NCBI GenBank assembly: GCA_910588855.1
Contig: CAJUSR010000022.1
Span: 1 to 61,471, forward strand
Source of the DNA: an uncultured Kineothrix sp.
Lineage (GTDB): Bacteria; Bacillota; Clostridia; Lachnospirales; Lachnospiraceae
Length of the DNA stretch: 61,471 nt
Reading direction: 5' to 3'
The position numbers were made by a program, and so were the translations under genes. The notes under the pieces are model-generated. The model searched no databases and was not told the origin of the DNA. It saw nothing but the letters and a program-made list of their open reading frames with translations. This document shows positions 37,490-47,315 of this stretch, one piece after another (the first letter of the stretch is position 1; every line of letters starts with the position of its first letter).

Positions 37490-37591
37490 TTTTTCCATAG
37501 GATTTGGGCATACGCTTTGGGAAGTGGAAGTAAAATATAACTACTTCGGGTGGATATGGGGAAAATTAGGGTATGTATTTTGCCGGCCGGA

Positions 37592-37634
37592 TTACAAGTA
37601 TAACATTGTAATTTGACGGAAATAGAAGTATAAT
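37592..37634 (+). promoter_or_regulatory. Promoter of the surface-protein/sortase operon with overlapping dyad
   Basis: TTGTAA (37606-37611) and TATAAT (37629-37634) are 17 bases apart. The -35 is the right half of the dyad TTACAA-N8-TTGTAA (37592-37611), so a dimeric regulator could exclude polymerase. The regulator is unknown. Confidence 0.65.
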
Positions 37635-37690
37635 ATTAACGATAATAAGTAAGGGCGGAATTTTACTATTCTAAAAAGAAGGGTGGTAAA

Positions 37691-40600
37691 ATGGTGAAGA
37701 AGTACAACAAAAAATTAGTGGGTATCCTTTTGGCGGCAGTGATAACGGTAACAACAGTGATGCCGATGCAGGGCAAAGCAGCGGAAGGCAATGTGGCCGC
37801 AGCGGGAGCGCAGACGCTTGGTGGAGAAAATACGGGCGGAGAAACACAGACGTCTGGCAGAGAAAACCCGGGCGGGGGAGCGCAGACTTCTGGCGGGGAA
37901 AACTTAGGTGGAGAAACACACATGCCTAGTGAAGAAAAACCTAGTGGAGGGGAGCAGGAACCCAATGGTGAAAACCCGGGTGGAGGAGTACAAAAGCCTG
38001 GTGGGGCGAACCTGGGCGGAGAAGCGCAGAGCCCTAATGGAGAGGCCACGGATGGAGAAGTGCAGGAGCCTAATGGAGAGGTCACGGATGGGGAAGTGCA
38101 GGAACCTAATGGGGAGAACCCGGATGGAGGAGTACAGGAACCTGGTGGGGAGAACCCAGGTGGAGGAGTGCAGGAACCTAATGGTGAAAACCCGGGCGGA
38201 GGGGAGCAGGAACCTAATGGTGAAAATCCGGACGGAGGAATACAGAAGCCTGAAGAGGAACAACCGGGCGGAGAAATTCCGGAGGAAGGGGTATCAATAC
38301 CAGAGAAAGAAAAACCAGACGGAAATCAGCCGACACTAGAAGGTGGGCTGACGGTGGAAGGAAAAGAACCGGGCGACGGAACGGAAGCCGATGCAGAAAT
38401 GCAAGAAGTGGAAATTACGGAAGAGGAGAAGTTGAAGCAGCAGGAGGAAGAAGCCAATCTTATGTTAGCTGCCGATATCTATGATGTAAATCAGCCCGTA
38501 ATCGAAAGCTTTACATTTGCAGAGAACGGGCAAACATTGACAGCCGATGATTCACTTCATTTTACTATATCGGCTTATGATGCGGATAGCGGAATCGACA
38601 GTATTACAATACGGATATCATGTCAGGATGAATTTGGTGATGGCGCATTTTTAGATTGTATAAAAGACGGAGACGGAAATTTGTATTCCGGAACCCTTTC
38701 CTGTAGCGAACTTGTAGGAAACAGCTTTTATATTTCCAGTGTTAGGGTAAAGGATAAAGTTGGGAATTACGCGGAATGGGAGGTAATAAATGAGAACTGG
38801 GAAAAGCTGTATCAATTTGAAATAGGAGGGAATGTAGATACTCATGTTTCCGTTTCCAATGTCCAAATGCAGATAAATGATGCAAACGGGGATGGAAAGC
38901 TGGGAATGGGTGAAACAGTAACATATACGGTCGATATTGCCTGCGATAATGAAAATATCAGGAGGGTTACTATAGATATAAAGTGTGGGGAGGGCAATGA
39001 TACTGAATGGATTACAGCAGATTATGATGCGGATACACAAAAGGCAATGGGCGAGTATACAGTTACGGAAAAGACTTATCCGGGAACATGGAAGATATCT
39101 TCGATAAAAGTATATACGGAATCCGGAAAATATTATGCTTTTTATAGCGATGAAATGGATTCGGTGGAGGATTTGAAATTTGTGGTGGAACAAGATGGCT
39201 ATGATACGGTTCCCCCGGTGATTGAAAGTATTATAATTGATAAAAACGGGCAGTATGTCAGCCCAGGAGATGTTGTTACTATTAAAGTAAAAGCAAAGGA
39301 CGAACATCTGGAAAAACGTATTCTGGCGCATTTTTTGCCAGCTGTTTCTAATGTATCTATTTCAGAGTATGTTTATTTAACATTGGATGAAGATAGCGGA
39401 GAATATGTAGGAACGATTACAATAACGGAAGACACTTATCCTTGTGAATGGGTTCTCTCTTCATTAAATGTAAGGGACGAAAATGGGAATATGACAAACT
39501 TGTCTGATTTTCAAAAAGACTATTATGATACCCGCCCATGGTATTATAGGGTAAAGGCAGGCGATACTTATGTGGAAAATGTAAGTGATGTAACGTTCCG
39601 CTTTTATGGGTTGACGAGACGGCAAGATGGAAACGGTTATTCAAATAGTTTATTGTCCGAGGAAACGGTGAAGAATGTAGGAAGAAGAGCAAGCCTGAAA
39701 GAATTGGGGGTAGCCTTGCCTCAGCATTCGATAGAAGGTGTATCTATCATAGGATGGGAATATAAAGGTATATTGGTGGATGAAAATACACAATTATTAT
39801 TTAACAATACATCACCCGGAAGTTTGTTATGTGATTTGCAGCCTTGTTATGATAAGGGATATGTTGAAGTATGGATTGAATATTTAAGACAACAAGGGTA
39901 TGTGGGTTATAGCCAAATAGGTATATTTGTGGATAAGGAAGCTACTTTTAAGGATGTGCTGGGAATGTTGGAGCTGCCGGCAGATGGGGAAGCGAATCAT
40001 TTTACGGGATTTGAACTGATAAGGGATGACGAAAACAGCAAAGTAGGGGATGAGGCTTATCTATCGGTAAGAGCGGGTTATGACAGCTATCCCATATCAG
40101 GCACTGCAAAATATATGGATAAAGACGGAAATATAGCTACTTTTTCTATCAATAAGAGTTATCCGGCAGGAACGAAAGTAAAGGATATTTTGTTGGATTT
40201 GGAGAAACCGGCGGATGTGGATGGGGCGGAATTTGAAAAATGGATTTTGCCGGCTGCACCAGAGGATGAGGATGTATCCATAGATTTTGTACATGATTTC
40301 CGTGCAATTGCTGTGTATAAAGGGAAAACCACAGTAGAAGCAGAATATCTATACAGGAAGGAAGATGGCAGAAAATCATATGACAGGAAGATGTTGCTGG
40401 TTGATGGGGAAAATCTTTCGGAAGCCGAGGCAACAGCAAGCGCCGGGCAGGGAATCAATCAATTCAAGCATTTTGATGGGCTAAAGCTGAAAGAATGGGC
40501 AAGCAGTGCTTTACCCCAGGGTCAAGAGCGCTATAAACTGATTATATTTATTGCAGAATATTCCAATTGTGTGGTTTCTCTTTATTATCCGGATGGCACG

Positions 40601-41431
40601 GACGAATATATTGTTATGGAACAAGGGGCGGAGTTTATACTGCCTACCGAAAAAGGAAACTATAAGGATATCGTTTGGAACGGCTATGATAAAGGGGCGA
40701 AAGTGGTTGTTTCCGGAGATATGAATTTTTATGCGGACGGGTCGGAATATATAGGAGATGCAGGCAATTTTGGGGATACGGAACCGTCAGGAGGAAGTAA
40801 CCATAATACAGGCGTTGCAACTCCGGGAACCACAGGAAATGCCGGAGAGGTTAGAATGCCGGAAAAGAAAATTTCCGAAATAACGGCGGAAATTGCAAAC
40901 GCGGCCAACGGCACAGCCATTACTGTTGATATGAAAAATGCTACTGTAGTGCCAAGGCAGATTTTGGAATCCATCCGGGGCAAGGCAATGGATATTGTCC
41001 TTAAAATGAACGGGTATAGCTGGGTAATCAATGGCATGGATGTGGCAGCAACAGACTTAAAAGATATTAATCTTGAAGTCAAATTGGATACAAGCAAAAT
41101 ACCTACAAGCCTTATCCAATCGATTGCGGGGAATAAGCCTGTAAGGCAGCTATCGTTGAGCCATAATGGGGATTTTGGATTCAGGGCAAGGCTCATGTTA
41201 AACTTGGGCAGTGAGCATAGCGGTGAAACAGGGAATTTATATTATTACGACAGTACCGGGAAATTGGTGTTTATGGATGCCGGGGAGATTGGGAAAGACG
41301 GAACGGTTAGCATGACCTTCTCGCATGCATCCGATTATGTAGTTGTCATAGACAGCAATGCGGCGGTGAAACCTGTAGAAAAAAATGTTGACGGCGGAAA
41401 AAGGAAGAGCCCGAAAACAGGAGAACAATAA
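37691..41431 (+). CDS. Large repeat-rich surface protein ending in SPKTG
   Basis: The secreted protein has 1246 residues. A signal peptide (about 1-32) is followed by thirteen 12-residue Gly/Glu/Asn/Pro repeats (about residues 44-199), an acidic stretch, then about three Ig-like beta domains (for example QPVIESFTFAENGQTLTADD and PPVIESIIIDKNGQYVSPGD) and further beta-rich segments. The extreme C-terminus reads KRKSPKTGEQ and stops. SPKTG fits the (S/P)PxTG motif used by Clostridioides difficile sortase B, but the usual hydrophobic segment and positive tail are absent. The next gene, two bases on, is a class B sortase. It is probably a cell-wall stalk or adhesin. Confidence 0.82.
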   Translation: MVKKYNKKLVGILLAAVITVTTVMPMQGKAAEGNVAAAGAQTLGGENTGGETQTSGRENPGGGAQTSGGENLGGETHMPSEEKPSGGEQEPNGENPGGGVQKPGGANLGGEAQSPNGEATDGEVQEPNGEVTDGEVQEPNGENPDGGVQEPGGENPGGGVQEPNGENPGGGEQEPNGENPDGGIQKPEEEQPGGEIPEEGVSIPEKEKPDGNQPTLEGGLTVEGKEPGDGTEADAEMQEVEITEEEKLKQQEEEANLMLAADIYDVNQPVIESFTFAENGQTLTADDSLHFTISAYDADSGIDSITIRISCQDEFGDGAFLDCIKDGDGNLYSGTLSCSELVGNSFYISSVRVKDKVGNYAEWEVINENWEKLYQFEIGGNVDTHVSVSNVQMQINDANGDGKLGMGETVTYTVDIACDNENIRRVTIDIKCGEGNDTEWITADYDADTQKAMGEYTVTEKTYPGTWKISSIKVYTESGKYYAFYSDEMDSVEDLKFVVEQDGYDTVPPVIESIIIDKNGQYVSPGDVVTIKVKAKDEHLEKRILAHFLPAVSNVSISEYVYLTLDEDSGEYVGTITITEDTYPCEWVLSSLNVRDENGNMTNLSDFQKDYYDTRPWYYRVKAGDTYVENVSDVTFRFYGLTRRQDGNGYSNSLLSEETVKNVGRRASLKELGVALPQHSIEGVSIIGWEYKGILVDENTQLLFNNTSPGSLLCDLQPCYDKGYVEVWIEYLRQQGYVGYSQIGIFVDKEATFKDVLGMLELPADGEANHFTGFELIRDDENSKVGDEAYLSVRAGYDSYPISGTAKYMDKDGNIATFSINKSYPAGTKVKDILLDLEKPADVDGAEFEKWILPAAPEDEDVSIDFVHDFRAIAVYKGKTTVEAEYLYRKEDGRKSYDRKMLLVDGENLSEAEATASAGQGINQFKHFDGLKLKEWASSALPQGQERYKLIIFIAEYSNCVVSLYYPDGTDEYIVMEQGAEFILPTEKGNYKDIVWNGYDKGAKVVVSGDMNFYADGSEYIGDAGNFGDTEPSGGSNHNTGVATPGTTGNAGEVRMPEKKISEITAEIANAANGTAITVDMKNATVVPRQILESIRGKAMDIVLKMNGYSWVINGMDVAATDLKDINLEVKLDTSKIPTSLIQSIAGNKPVRQLSLSHNGDFGFRARLMLNLGSEHSGETGNLYYYDSTGKLVFMDAGEIGKDGTVSMTFSHASDYVVVIDSNAAVKPVEKNVDGGKRKSPKTGEQ
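37820..38287 (+). repeat. Thirteen 36-bp in-frame coding repeats
   Basis: Thirteen consecutive units encode variants of GENPGGGVQEPN (12 residues). The most similar copies are central (about 38060-38240), where recombination could change copy number. The segment probably forms a flexible, extended Gly/Pro-rich spacer lifting the Ig-like domains from the wall. Confidence 0.9.
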
Positions 41432-41433
41432 AG

Positions 41434-42204
41434 ATGAAATTGGATAAAAAAAGAATCTTATCAGTGGCTATCATCCTTGCAGCCGTTTTGGCAGTTTTGT
41501 GGGGCGGTTATTGTAACCGGGCTATGAGATTATCGGATATGGCTGTTGTCTCTTCAGGTGAATCTTCGGATAAGTTTTCCGATTCTGCTTCGGATACGGA
41601 TACGGCAGGATTGGTGGGAAAAACCGAAGGCGGATTTATCGATTTTGAATCGTTGCAGACGGGGAACCAGGATATCTATGCTTGGATTACGGTTCCGGGA
41701 ACTGCAGTGGATTATCCTGTTGTACAGAGGATGGAAACTGAAGATGTATATGATGATTATTATTTGAATCATACGGTGGATTTTGTAGAAGGGTATCCCG
41801 GCGCAATTTATTCGCAGCCTGTGAATGCTTTGGGATTTACCGATGCCGTCACCGTGTTATATGGTCATAATATGAAGGATGGAAGTATGTTCGGAAGCCT
41901 TCATGAGTTCAGGGACAAGGATTTTTTTGATGAAAACCGCACTGTCATTATCCAAACGCCTAACAACACTTTTACCTATGAGATATTTGCGGAAGTAAGC
42001 TTTTCGGATGATTTGATTCCCTATGAATATGACTTTTCAAAACCGGAAGAAATCCGTAGATTTCTCAATGATATCAAAAAGTGCGAAGGGAATTTTGACG
42101 AAAGTATAGCGGCAAAGGAAGAAGACCGTTTTTTGGTTTTGTCGACATGTTTTGCAGAGGAGGAATCCATGCGGCTTTTGATTGTGGCGGTGTTGGAAGG
42201 ATAA
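41434..42204 (+). CDS. srtB: Class B sortase
   Basis: The membrane-anchored transpeptidase has 256 residues with an N-terminal signal-anchor (about 8-26). Catalytic residues are His145 (YGHNMKDGSMFG), Cys239 (LVLSTCF) and Arg247 (ESMRLLIVAVL), with the class B segment DFESLQTGNQDIYAWITVPG. It attaches secreted proteins with short sorting motifs to peptidoglycan. It lies two bases after the SPKTG surface protein, so the two are almost surely one operon and enzyme and substrate. Confidence 0.93.
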   Translation: MKLDKKRILSVAIILAAVLAVLWGGYCNRAMRLSDMAVVSSGESSDKFSDSASDTDTAGLVGKTEGGFIDFESLQTGNQDIYAWITVPGTAVDYPVVQRMETEDVYDDYYLNHTVDFVEGYPGAIYSQPVNALGFTDAVTVLYGHNMKDGSMFGSLHEFRDKDFFDENRTVIIQTPNNTFTYEIFAEVSFSDDLIPYEYDFSKPEEIRRFLNDIKKCEGNFDESIAAKEEDRFLVLSTCFAEEESMRLLIVAVLEG

Positions 42205-42371
42205 TATCACGCGAGGGGCTGACAGGTGGAAGTGCGTGAGTTTTGATATGCATGCTGTGCATGCGGTACGGACTGGATGCAGGGAGAGGATGGTGTGTGT
42301 GGGGCCTGGAGCGGGAAGAGGGGAAAATGAAAAGCAAAAGAAAATGTAAGTGATATGGGGAGGACACTGAA

Positions 42372-42965
42372 GTGAAAGCAGGTAAAACGTTGTCTTATTA
42401 CAATGAAAATGCCAAAGAATTTGCCGAAAGAACTGTGGATGTGGATTTTTCGGAAAATTATAGTATGTTTTTAGGCAAATTGAAGAAGGGCGGCTATATA
42501 CTTGATTTTGGTTGTGGCTCCGGACGTGACACGAAGCATTTTTTAGGACAGGGATATCGCGTGGATGCGATTGATGGCTCCGCTGAATTGTGCAAGCTGG
42601 CTAGCGCTTATACGGGAACTGAAGTGAAAAAAATGTTTTTCCAAGAGCTTGCAGAGGTGGATGTCTATGATGGTATATGGGCATGCTCGTCTATACTGCA
42701 TTTGCAAATGGAGGAGCTGGCGGATGTAATGCGGAGGATGGCGATTGCCTTAAAAGATAGTGGTATAATTTATACGTCTTTCAAATATGGAATATTTTCG
42801 GGTGAAAGGAACGGACGTTTTTTTACGGATATGACAGAAGAAACATTTGCAGGGCTTTTGAGCAAGATAGAAGACTTAAAAGTGGAAGAACAGTGGATAA
42901 CTTTTGATGTACGTCCTAAAAGGGGTGAAGAAAAATGGCTCAATCTTATTTTGCGGAAAAGGTAG
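42372..42965 (+). CDS. Class I SAM-dependent methyltransferase
   Basis: The protein has 197 residues. The SAM-binding motif I is ILDFGCGSGRDTKHF, then VDAIDGSAELCKLA, and the post-motif IWACSSILHLQ. It resembles small-molecule methyltransferases of the tellurite-resistance/UbiE type rather than a DNA methylase; no NPPY-type motif is visible. The GTG start follows GGGGAGGACAC. The last 31 bases overlap the start of the PLD-helicase gene, so the two are translationally coupled and may act together. Confidence 0.85.
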   Translation: MKAGKTLSYYNENAKEFAERTVDVDFSENYSMFLGKLKKGGYILDFGCGSGRDTKHFLGQGYRVDAIDGSAELCKLASAYTGTEVKKMFFQELAEVDVYDGIWACSSILHLQMEELADVMRRMAIALKDSGIIYTSFKYGIFSGERNGRFFTDMTEETFAGLLSKIEDLKVEEQWITFDVRPKRGEEKWLNLILRKR

Positions 42966-45431
42966 GGATTGATGAATTACAAATAGAATCTACCGATGTC
43001 ATGACTGGTGACAGAAATAGAAATCGCTTTTTATATTACCAGCTGAAAGGGAGTATGTTAAAAGCGGATAGGATTGACATTATCGTTTCCTTCCTTATGG
43101 AATCCGGAGTGAGGTTGATTCTAAAGGATTTAAAGGCGGCTTTGGAGCGCGGCGCGCAAATAAGGATTCTGACTGGAAATTATCTTGGCATCACGCAGCC
43201 CTCAGCGTTGTACCTGATAAAAAAAGAATTAGGAAATCGGGTAGATTTGAGATTTTATAGCGATAAAAACCGTTCCTTTCACCCGAAATCATATATTTTT
43301 CATTGTGGAAATATTGGAGAGATATATATCGGCTCTTCTAATATTTCAAAAAGCGCTTTAACTTCTGGGATTGAGTGGAATTATCGGTTTACCAGTTTGG
43401 ATGACGAGAAGAACTTTAGCTTATTTTATGATACTTTTGCAGACCTGTTTAACAATCATTCGTTTGTAATTGATGATAATGAACTGGCCATATACTCCAA
43501 GAATTGGCATAAACCGGCTGTATCAAAAGACTTGGCGAAATATGATGATGCGGAAGAGGATGCAGGTTTCAAGGTGGAACGCTTATTCCAGCCGAGAGGA
43601 GCGCAAATAGAAGCTTTATATGCATTGGAAGATAGCAGAATGGAAGGTGCAGTCAAGGGATTGGTACAGGCAGCCACCGGTGTTGGTAAAACTTATTTGG
43701 CGGCATTCGACTCTGCCAAGTATGAACGTGTATTATTTGTAGCTCATAGGGAGGAAATATTAAAGCAGGCAGCAATAACATTTCAAAATGTAAGGAACTC
43801 TGACGATTATGGTTTTTTTAACGGGAAGCAGAAAGATACGGATAAAGCAGTGATTTTTGCGTCCGTTGCAACGCTTGGCAGAAACGAATATCTGACAGAA
43901 GATTTTTTTCTGCCGGATTATTTTGATTATTTGGTGGTTGATGAATTTCATCATGCAGTAAATGAACAATATCGACGGATTGTAAATTACTTCAGACCGC
44001 GGTTTATGTTGGGTCTTACTGCTACTCCTGAAAGGATGGATGGCAAAAATATTTATGAAATATGCGATTATAACGTACCGTACGAAATTTCGCTGAAAGA
44101 AGCAATTAACAAAGGTATATTGGTTCCATTCCATTACTATGGCATATATGATGAAACGGATTATTCGCTATTTCGTCTTGTAAAAGGCCACTATGAGGAA
44201 AAGGATTTGAATGGAGCTTATATTGGGAATGCAAAACGATATGATTTAATTTATAAATATTACATGAAGTATCGCTCAAAAAGAGCGCTTGGCTTTTGCT
44301 GCTCCAAACAGCATGCGGAAGAAATGGCAAAAGAATTTTGCAAAAGAGGTATAGAGTCGGTTGCGGTTTATAGCGATGCGAACGGCGAGTTTTCAGAGGA
44401 CAGGAACAGGGCAATTGAAAAATTGAAGAAGCGGGAGATAAAGGTTATTTTTTCGGTAGATATGTTCAATGAGGGGGGTAGACATTGCTTCTCTTGACAT
44501 GGTTATGTTTTTGAGACCGACGGAATCACCAATTGTATTTTTGCAGCAGTTGGGGCGTGGGCTCCGCACCAGTAAAGGGAAGGAATATTTAAATGTTTTG
44601 GATTTTATTGGAAATTATGAGAAAGCCGGCAACGCACCTTTGATTTTAAGTGGGGGGAAAGGTTATGTAAAAGGAGAGGCTTATGATTATAATGATGTCG
44701 AATATCCTGACGATTGTATTGTAGATTTTGATATGCGGCTGATTGACTTATTCAGAGAGCTGGATAAGAAAACATTATCTGTGAAGGAGCGGATTAAAAG
44801 GGAATTTTACAGGGTGAAGGAATTGTTGGATGGTCAGGTTCCTACACGGATGGAATTATTTACATACATGGATGATGATATATATCAATATTGTATAAAG
44901 CATGCCAAAGAAAATCCATTCCGAAGATATATAGAATTTCTAAATGAAATGGATGAGTTATCTACAGATGAAGAAGAGGTGTATGCAGGAGCCGGAAGAG
45001 AATTTTTATCTTTGATAGAAACGACGGATATGCAGAAAATTTACAAGATGCCGATTTTATATAGTTTTTATAACGGCGGTGATATACGGTTGGCAGTCAC
45101 GGATGATGAGATGCTGGATGCTTGGAAAAAGTTCTTTGATAACGGAACGAATTGGAAAGACTTTGCGGCGGATATCTCGTATACTGATTATAAAGCCATG
45201 ACGGACCGACAGCATTTGAGCAAGGCAAAGAGAATGCCGATTAAATTCCTGAAGGCTTCTGGAAAGGGGTTTTTCATTGGGAAAGAAGATTATGCTCTTG
45301 CAATCAGAAGCGATTTAGGAGAAATCATACATAAAGAGGCTTTTAAGAAGCATATGAAAGATATACTGGAATACCGTACGATGGAGTATTACCGCAGGAG
45401 ATATGCCGGAGAAGTGCGGGGGGAAAAGTAA
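42935..45431 (+). pseudogene. PLD-nuclease/DEAD-box helicase, frameshifted in a G-run
   Basis: The reading frame shifts at a run of six G (44473-44478). The first part (42935-44497) has a phospholipase D-like nuclease domain (HPKSYIFHCG, GSSNISKSAL) and the helicase motifs ATGVGKTY (Walker A), VVDEFHHA (DEFH box) and GLTATPERMD. Frame two resumes with VDIASLDMVMFLRPTESPI and the motif VI LQQLGRGLRTSKGK, then a C-terminal domain. Five G instead of six would restore the canonical FNEGVDI motif V and a protein of about 830 residues. This may be a true frameshift, phase variation or an assembly error. The domain set resembles restriction and defence helicases. Confidence 0.85.
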
Positions 45432-45530
45432 GTTCTTCCAGCCAACAATAAGTGCGGGCAGACGTTTCTGCTTTTTGGCAGAGCTGGAAAACAGCAGCAA
45501 AAACTAAATTTCAGAATAGGAGAGGTCAAC

Positions 45531-46181
45531 ATGGGAAGGGGTGCAGGCAGTGTATCCGTTATAGGCGGCGCAGACGGGCCGACAAGTATTTTTATCGCCG
45601 GGAAAGACAGTAAAGTAAGGCTGGCAACAAGTATACAGAGTTATTTTAGCAAAATAAAAAGGAATAGGATGAAAAGGCGGATTACTGCCAATCCCCATAC
45701 GTTGGAAGAAGTCGTGGAATGGTTGAAACGGGAATATGGGGCAGTGGAGGTTTCGCAGCAGTCTCATAATTATTTGGAGCAGAGGAGGGGGTTGAAGACA
45801 TCCCTTGTCATGCGTCACCGCCTGGATTTGCTGGGGGAATGGAAGGACTTGGAAGTGCCGGAGAGAGCAGATATGGAAACTTTCAAAACATTCTTGGGGC
45901 AGATGCAGGAACGGAACAAGAAAGCAGGGGAAATAGCGGACGATATCTTTCCATTAGATTTCCATATATATGAGATAATAAGACCGGAGGGCGGCAGGAT
46001 GGAGGTAGCGGTGGAAACTGTCTGGCAGGTGCTTGGAGGCTCATTCAGCGGGGATAAGAAGAGTATGAGGCAGCTAAAGAAACTGTTTAAAAATATTTAT
46101 TTATATTATGGGGTTACAGATGAAGATATAAGGGATGAAACGGAAAGGTACAAGTTGCTTTTGACAACATTATGCTCATAA
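45531..46181 (+). CDS. Uncharacterised protein with N-terminal OadB-like ADGPT motif
   Basis: The protein has 216 residues, is soluble by appearance, and I cannot assign a family. Residues 6-23 read GSVSVIGGADGPTSIFIA, very close to the conserved membrane-helix motif of Na+-decarboxylase beta subunits (IGIIGAADGPTAILVS in the first gene of this window), yet nothing else matches OadB. The rest is basic and helical (TLEEVVEWLKREYGAVEV, then a Lys-rich C-terminus). GGAGAGG lies before the ATG. It stands alone after the helicase gene. Confidence 0.7.
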   Translation: MGRGAGSVSVIGGADGPTSIFIAGKDSKVRLATSIQSYFSKIKRNRMKRRITANPHTLEEVVEWLKREYGAVEVSQQSHNYLEQRRGLKTSLVMRHRLDLLGEWKDLEVPERADMETFKTFLGQMQERNKKAGEIADDIFPLDFHIYEIIRPEGGRMEVAVETVWQVLGGSFSGDKKSMRQLKKLFKNIYLYYGVTDEDIRDETERYKLLLTTLCS

Positions 46182-46240
46182 AAGGCTTTTACTTTCGATA
46201 AATGTTGTTGCAGCAGGTCGATTAAGCGCGGGGGATTATT

Positions 46241-46447
46241 ATGAAAGAAGAATGTTTGATTTGCAATGCTCTTTTGGAATATTTGGAAAAAGATGAACTT
46301 ATGGAGTGTGCGGTCTGCCATAAAAAAGAGAACAGCAAAACCAGATGCATGAATGGGCACTATGTCTGTAATGAATGCCACACCAACGGGATGGAGCATT
46401 CTGTCCAATCCATAATACGTTCCGGATGTTTCAGCCATTCCAATTGA
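46241..46447 (+). pseudogene. DUF5714-type protein, truncated after its Cys-rich N-terminus
   Basis: The first ~50 residues (ECLICNALLEYLEKDELMEC, then CHKKENSKTRCMNGHYVCNECH) are the Cys-rich N-terminus of DUF5714 proteins, which are normally much longer. After CHTNGM, near 46393, the sequence changes and the frame ends within 18 residues. The junction adjoins an unrelated antiparallel fragment, so the gene was broken by rearrangement. Confidence 0.65.
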
Positions 46448-46806
46448 AAGCCAGTGGAGGAATAACCGCGGCCATTGAAGAAATACTCTTGAGGGAACAC
46501 GTCCTCGCCAATCCAGCGTAATTGCTCTCCTGGTATTGTGTAATCGAAGCTCCGGTTTTGCCAGAAGCCCAACATAGAATCCCCAAACTGGTTGTCGTAA
46601 TCAGGACGGGCCCAAAACGGTCCCTCCACAGCCCGCTCTGAGGGCGGTAGGGCGGCAAAAATGGGATTTTCCTCGCCAAGGCCGGCACGGTATCCCATTA
46701 GCCACATGGTTAAGTTCATCAAATCATAAAATCTTCCTGGTCTGGGCCAATGCAAAAGAGTCCACTTTGCATCTTCCGGCAAAACCGCGATTTGAAAGGG
46801 TGTCAA
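46400..46806 (-). pseudogene. Fragment of an unidentified protein between a junction and a repeat arm
   Basis: The minus-strand frame encodes a plausible protein fragment (WTLLHWPRPGRFYDLMNLTM, RPDYDNQFGDSMLGFWQN, EYFFNGRGYSSTGFQLEWL). It has no ribosome binding site; its apparent start (46806) lies inside a dispersed-repeat arm and its end runs into the truncated DUF5714 gene. It is therefore probably the middle of a lost gene. I do not recognise the family. Confidence 0.5.
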
Positions 46807-46823
46807 AAGGTCTGCCCGGCAGT
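46798..46823 (+). repeat. Single arm of the dispersed repeat family
   Basis: GGGTGTCAAAAGGTCTG followed by CCCGGCAGT matches the arm at 24115-24140 with few changes. No partner arm is seen nearby. It sits exactly at the edge of the broken fragment. Confidence 0.7.
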
Positions 46824-47003
46824 ACAGAAGACGCTTTTTATAAAAATAGAAAATGGCGTTTAATCAGACTCCAAATAGTCCGATATAATTTATAGCAGGA
46901 AAGAACTTTAAATTGAGGAAGAAACGATGAAGATGGTAGTTTGCGACGACCGGGAGAAGGCTTCAAAAACAGTAAAATTCATTCAGACAAGGAGGGCATT
47001 GTA

Positions 47004-47315
47004 ATGAGTAAAATTTTAGTTGCATTTTTTTCTGCCAGCGGTGTTACTGCCAAAGCAGCAAAAAAACTGGCAAAAGCTGTAGAAGCAGATTTGTATGAAA
47101 TTCTGCCTGCCGTTCCTTATACTTCGGCGGACCTTAACTGGAATGACAAAAATTCCCGCAGCTCTTTGGAAATGAGTGATAAAGCATCCCGCCCGGAGCT
47201 AAAAGACTATAACGCCCCGATTGCAGGGTATGACAAAATTTTTCTGGGCTTTGCTGGTGGTATAATAGGACTAAATCAAGAGAAGCCCATAAAACAAGGG
47301 TTTGCACTGATTTAG
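47004..47315 (+). pseudogene. Flavodoxin cut by mobile-element insertion
   Basis: AAGGAGG precedes the ATG and residues 1-83 read as a flavodoxin (KILVAFFSASGVTAKAAKKL; phosphate loop SASGVTAK; then YDKIFLGF). At about 47252 homology ends where FPIWW would be expected and the frame runs only 21 residues further into unrelated sequence. A 25-codon frame at 46927-47004 (MKMVVCDDREKASK) directly before it may be a leftover of a response regulator. The break marks the probable left end of the mobile element. Confidence 0.75.

Noticed and set aside
37820..38287. CRISPR array or intergenic repeat
   Set aside because: The 36-bp units lie in frame inside a secreted protein and encode a regular 12-residue repeat with no unique spacers.
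44460..44500. Programmed ribosomal frameshift in the helicase
   Set aside because: A G-run without a clear slippery heptamer plus stimulatory structure fits phase variation, mutation or sequencing error better.
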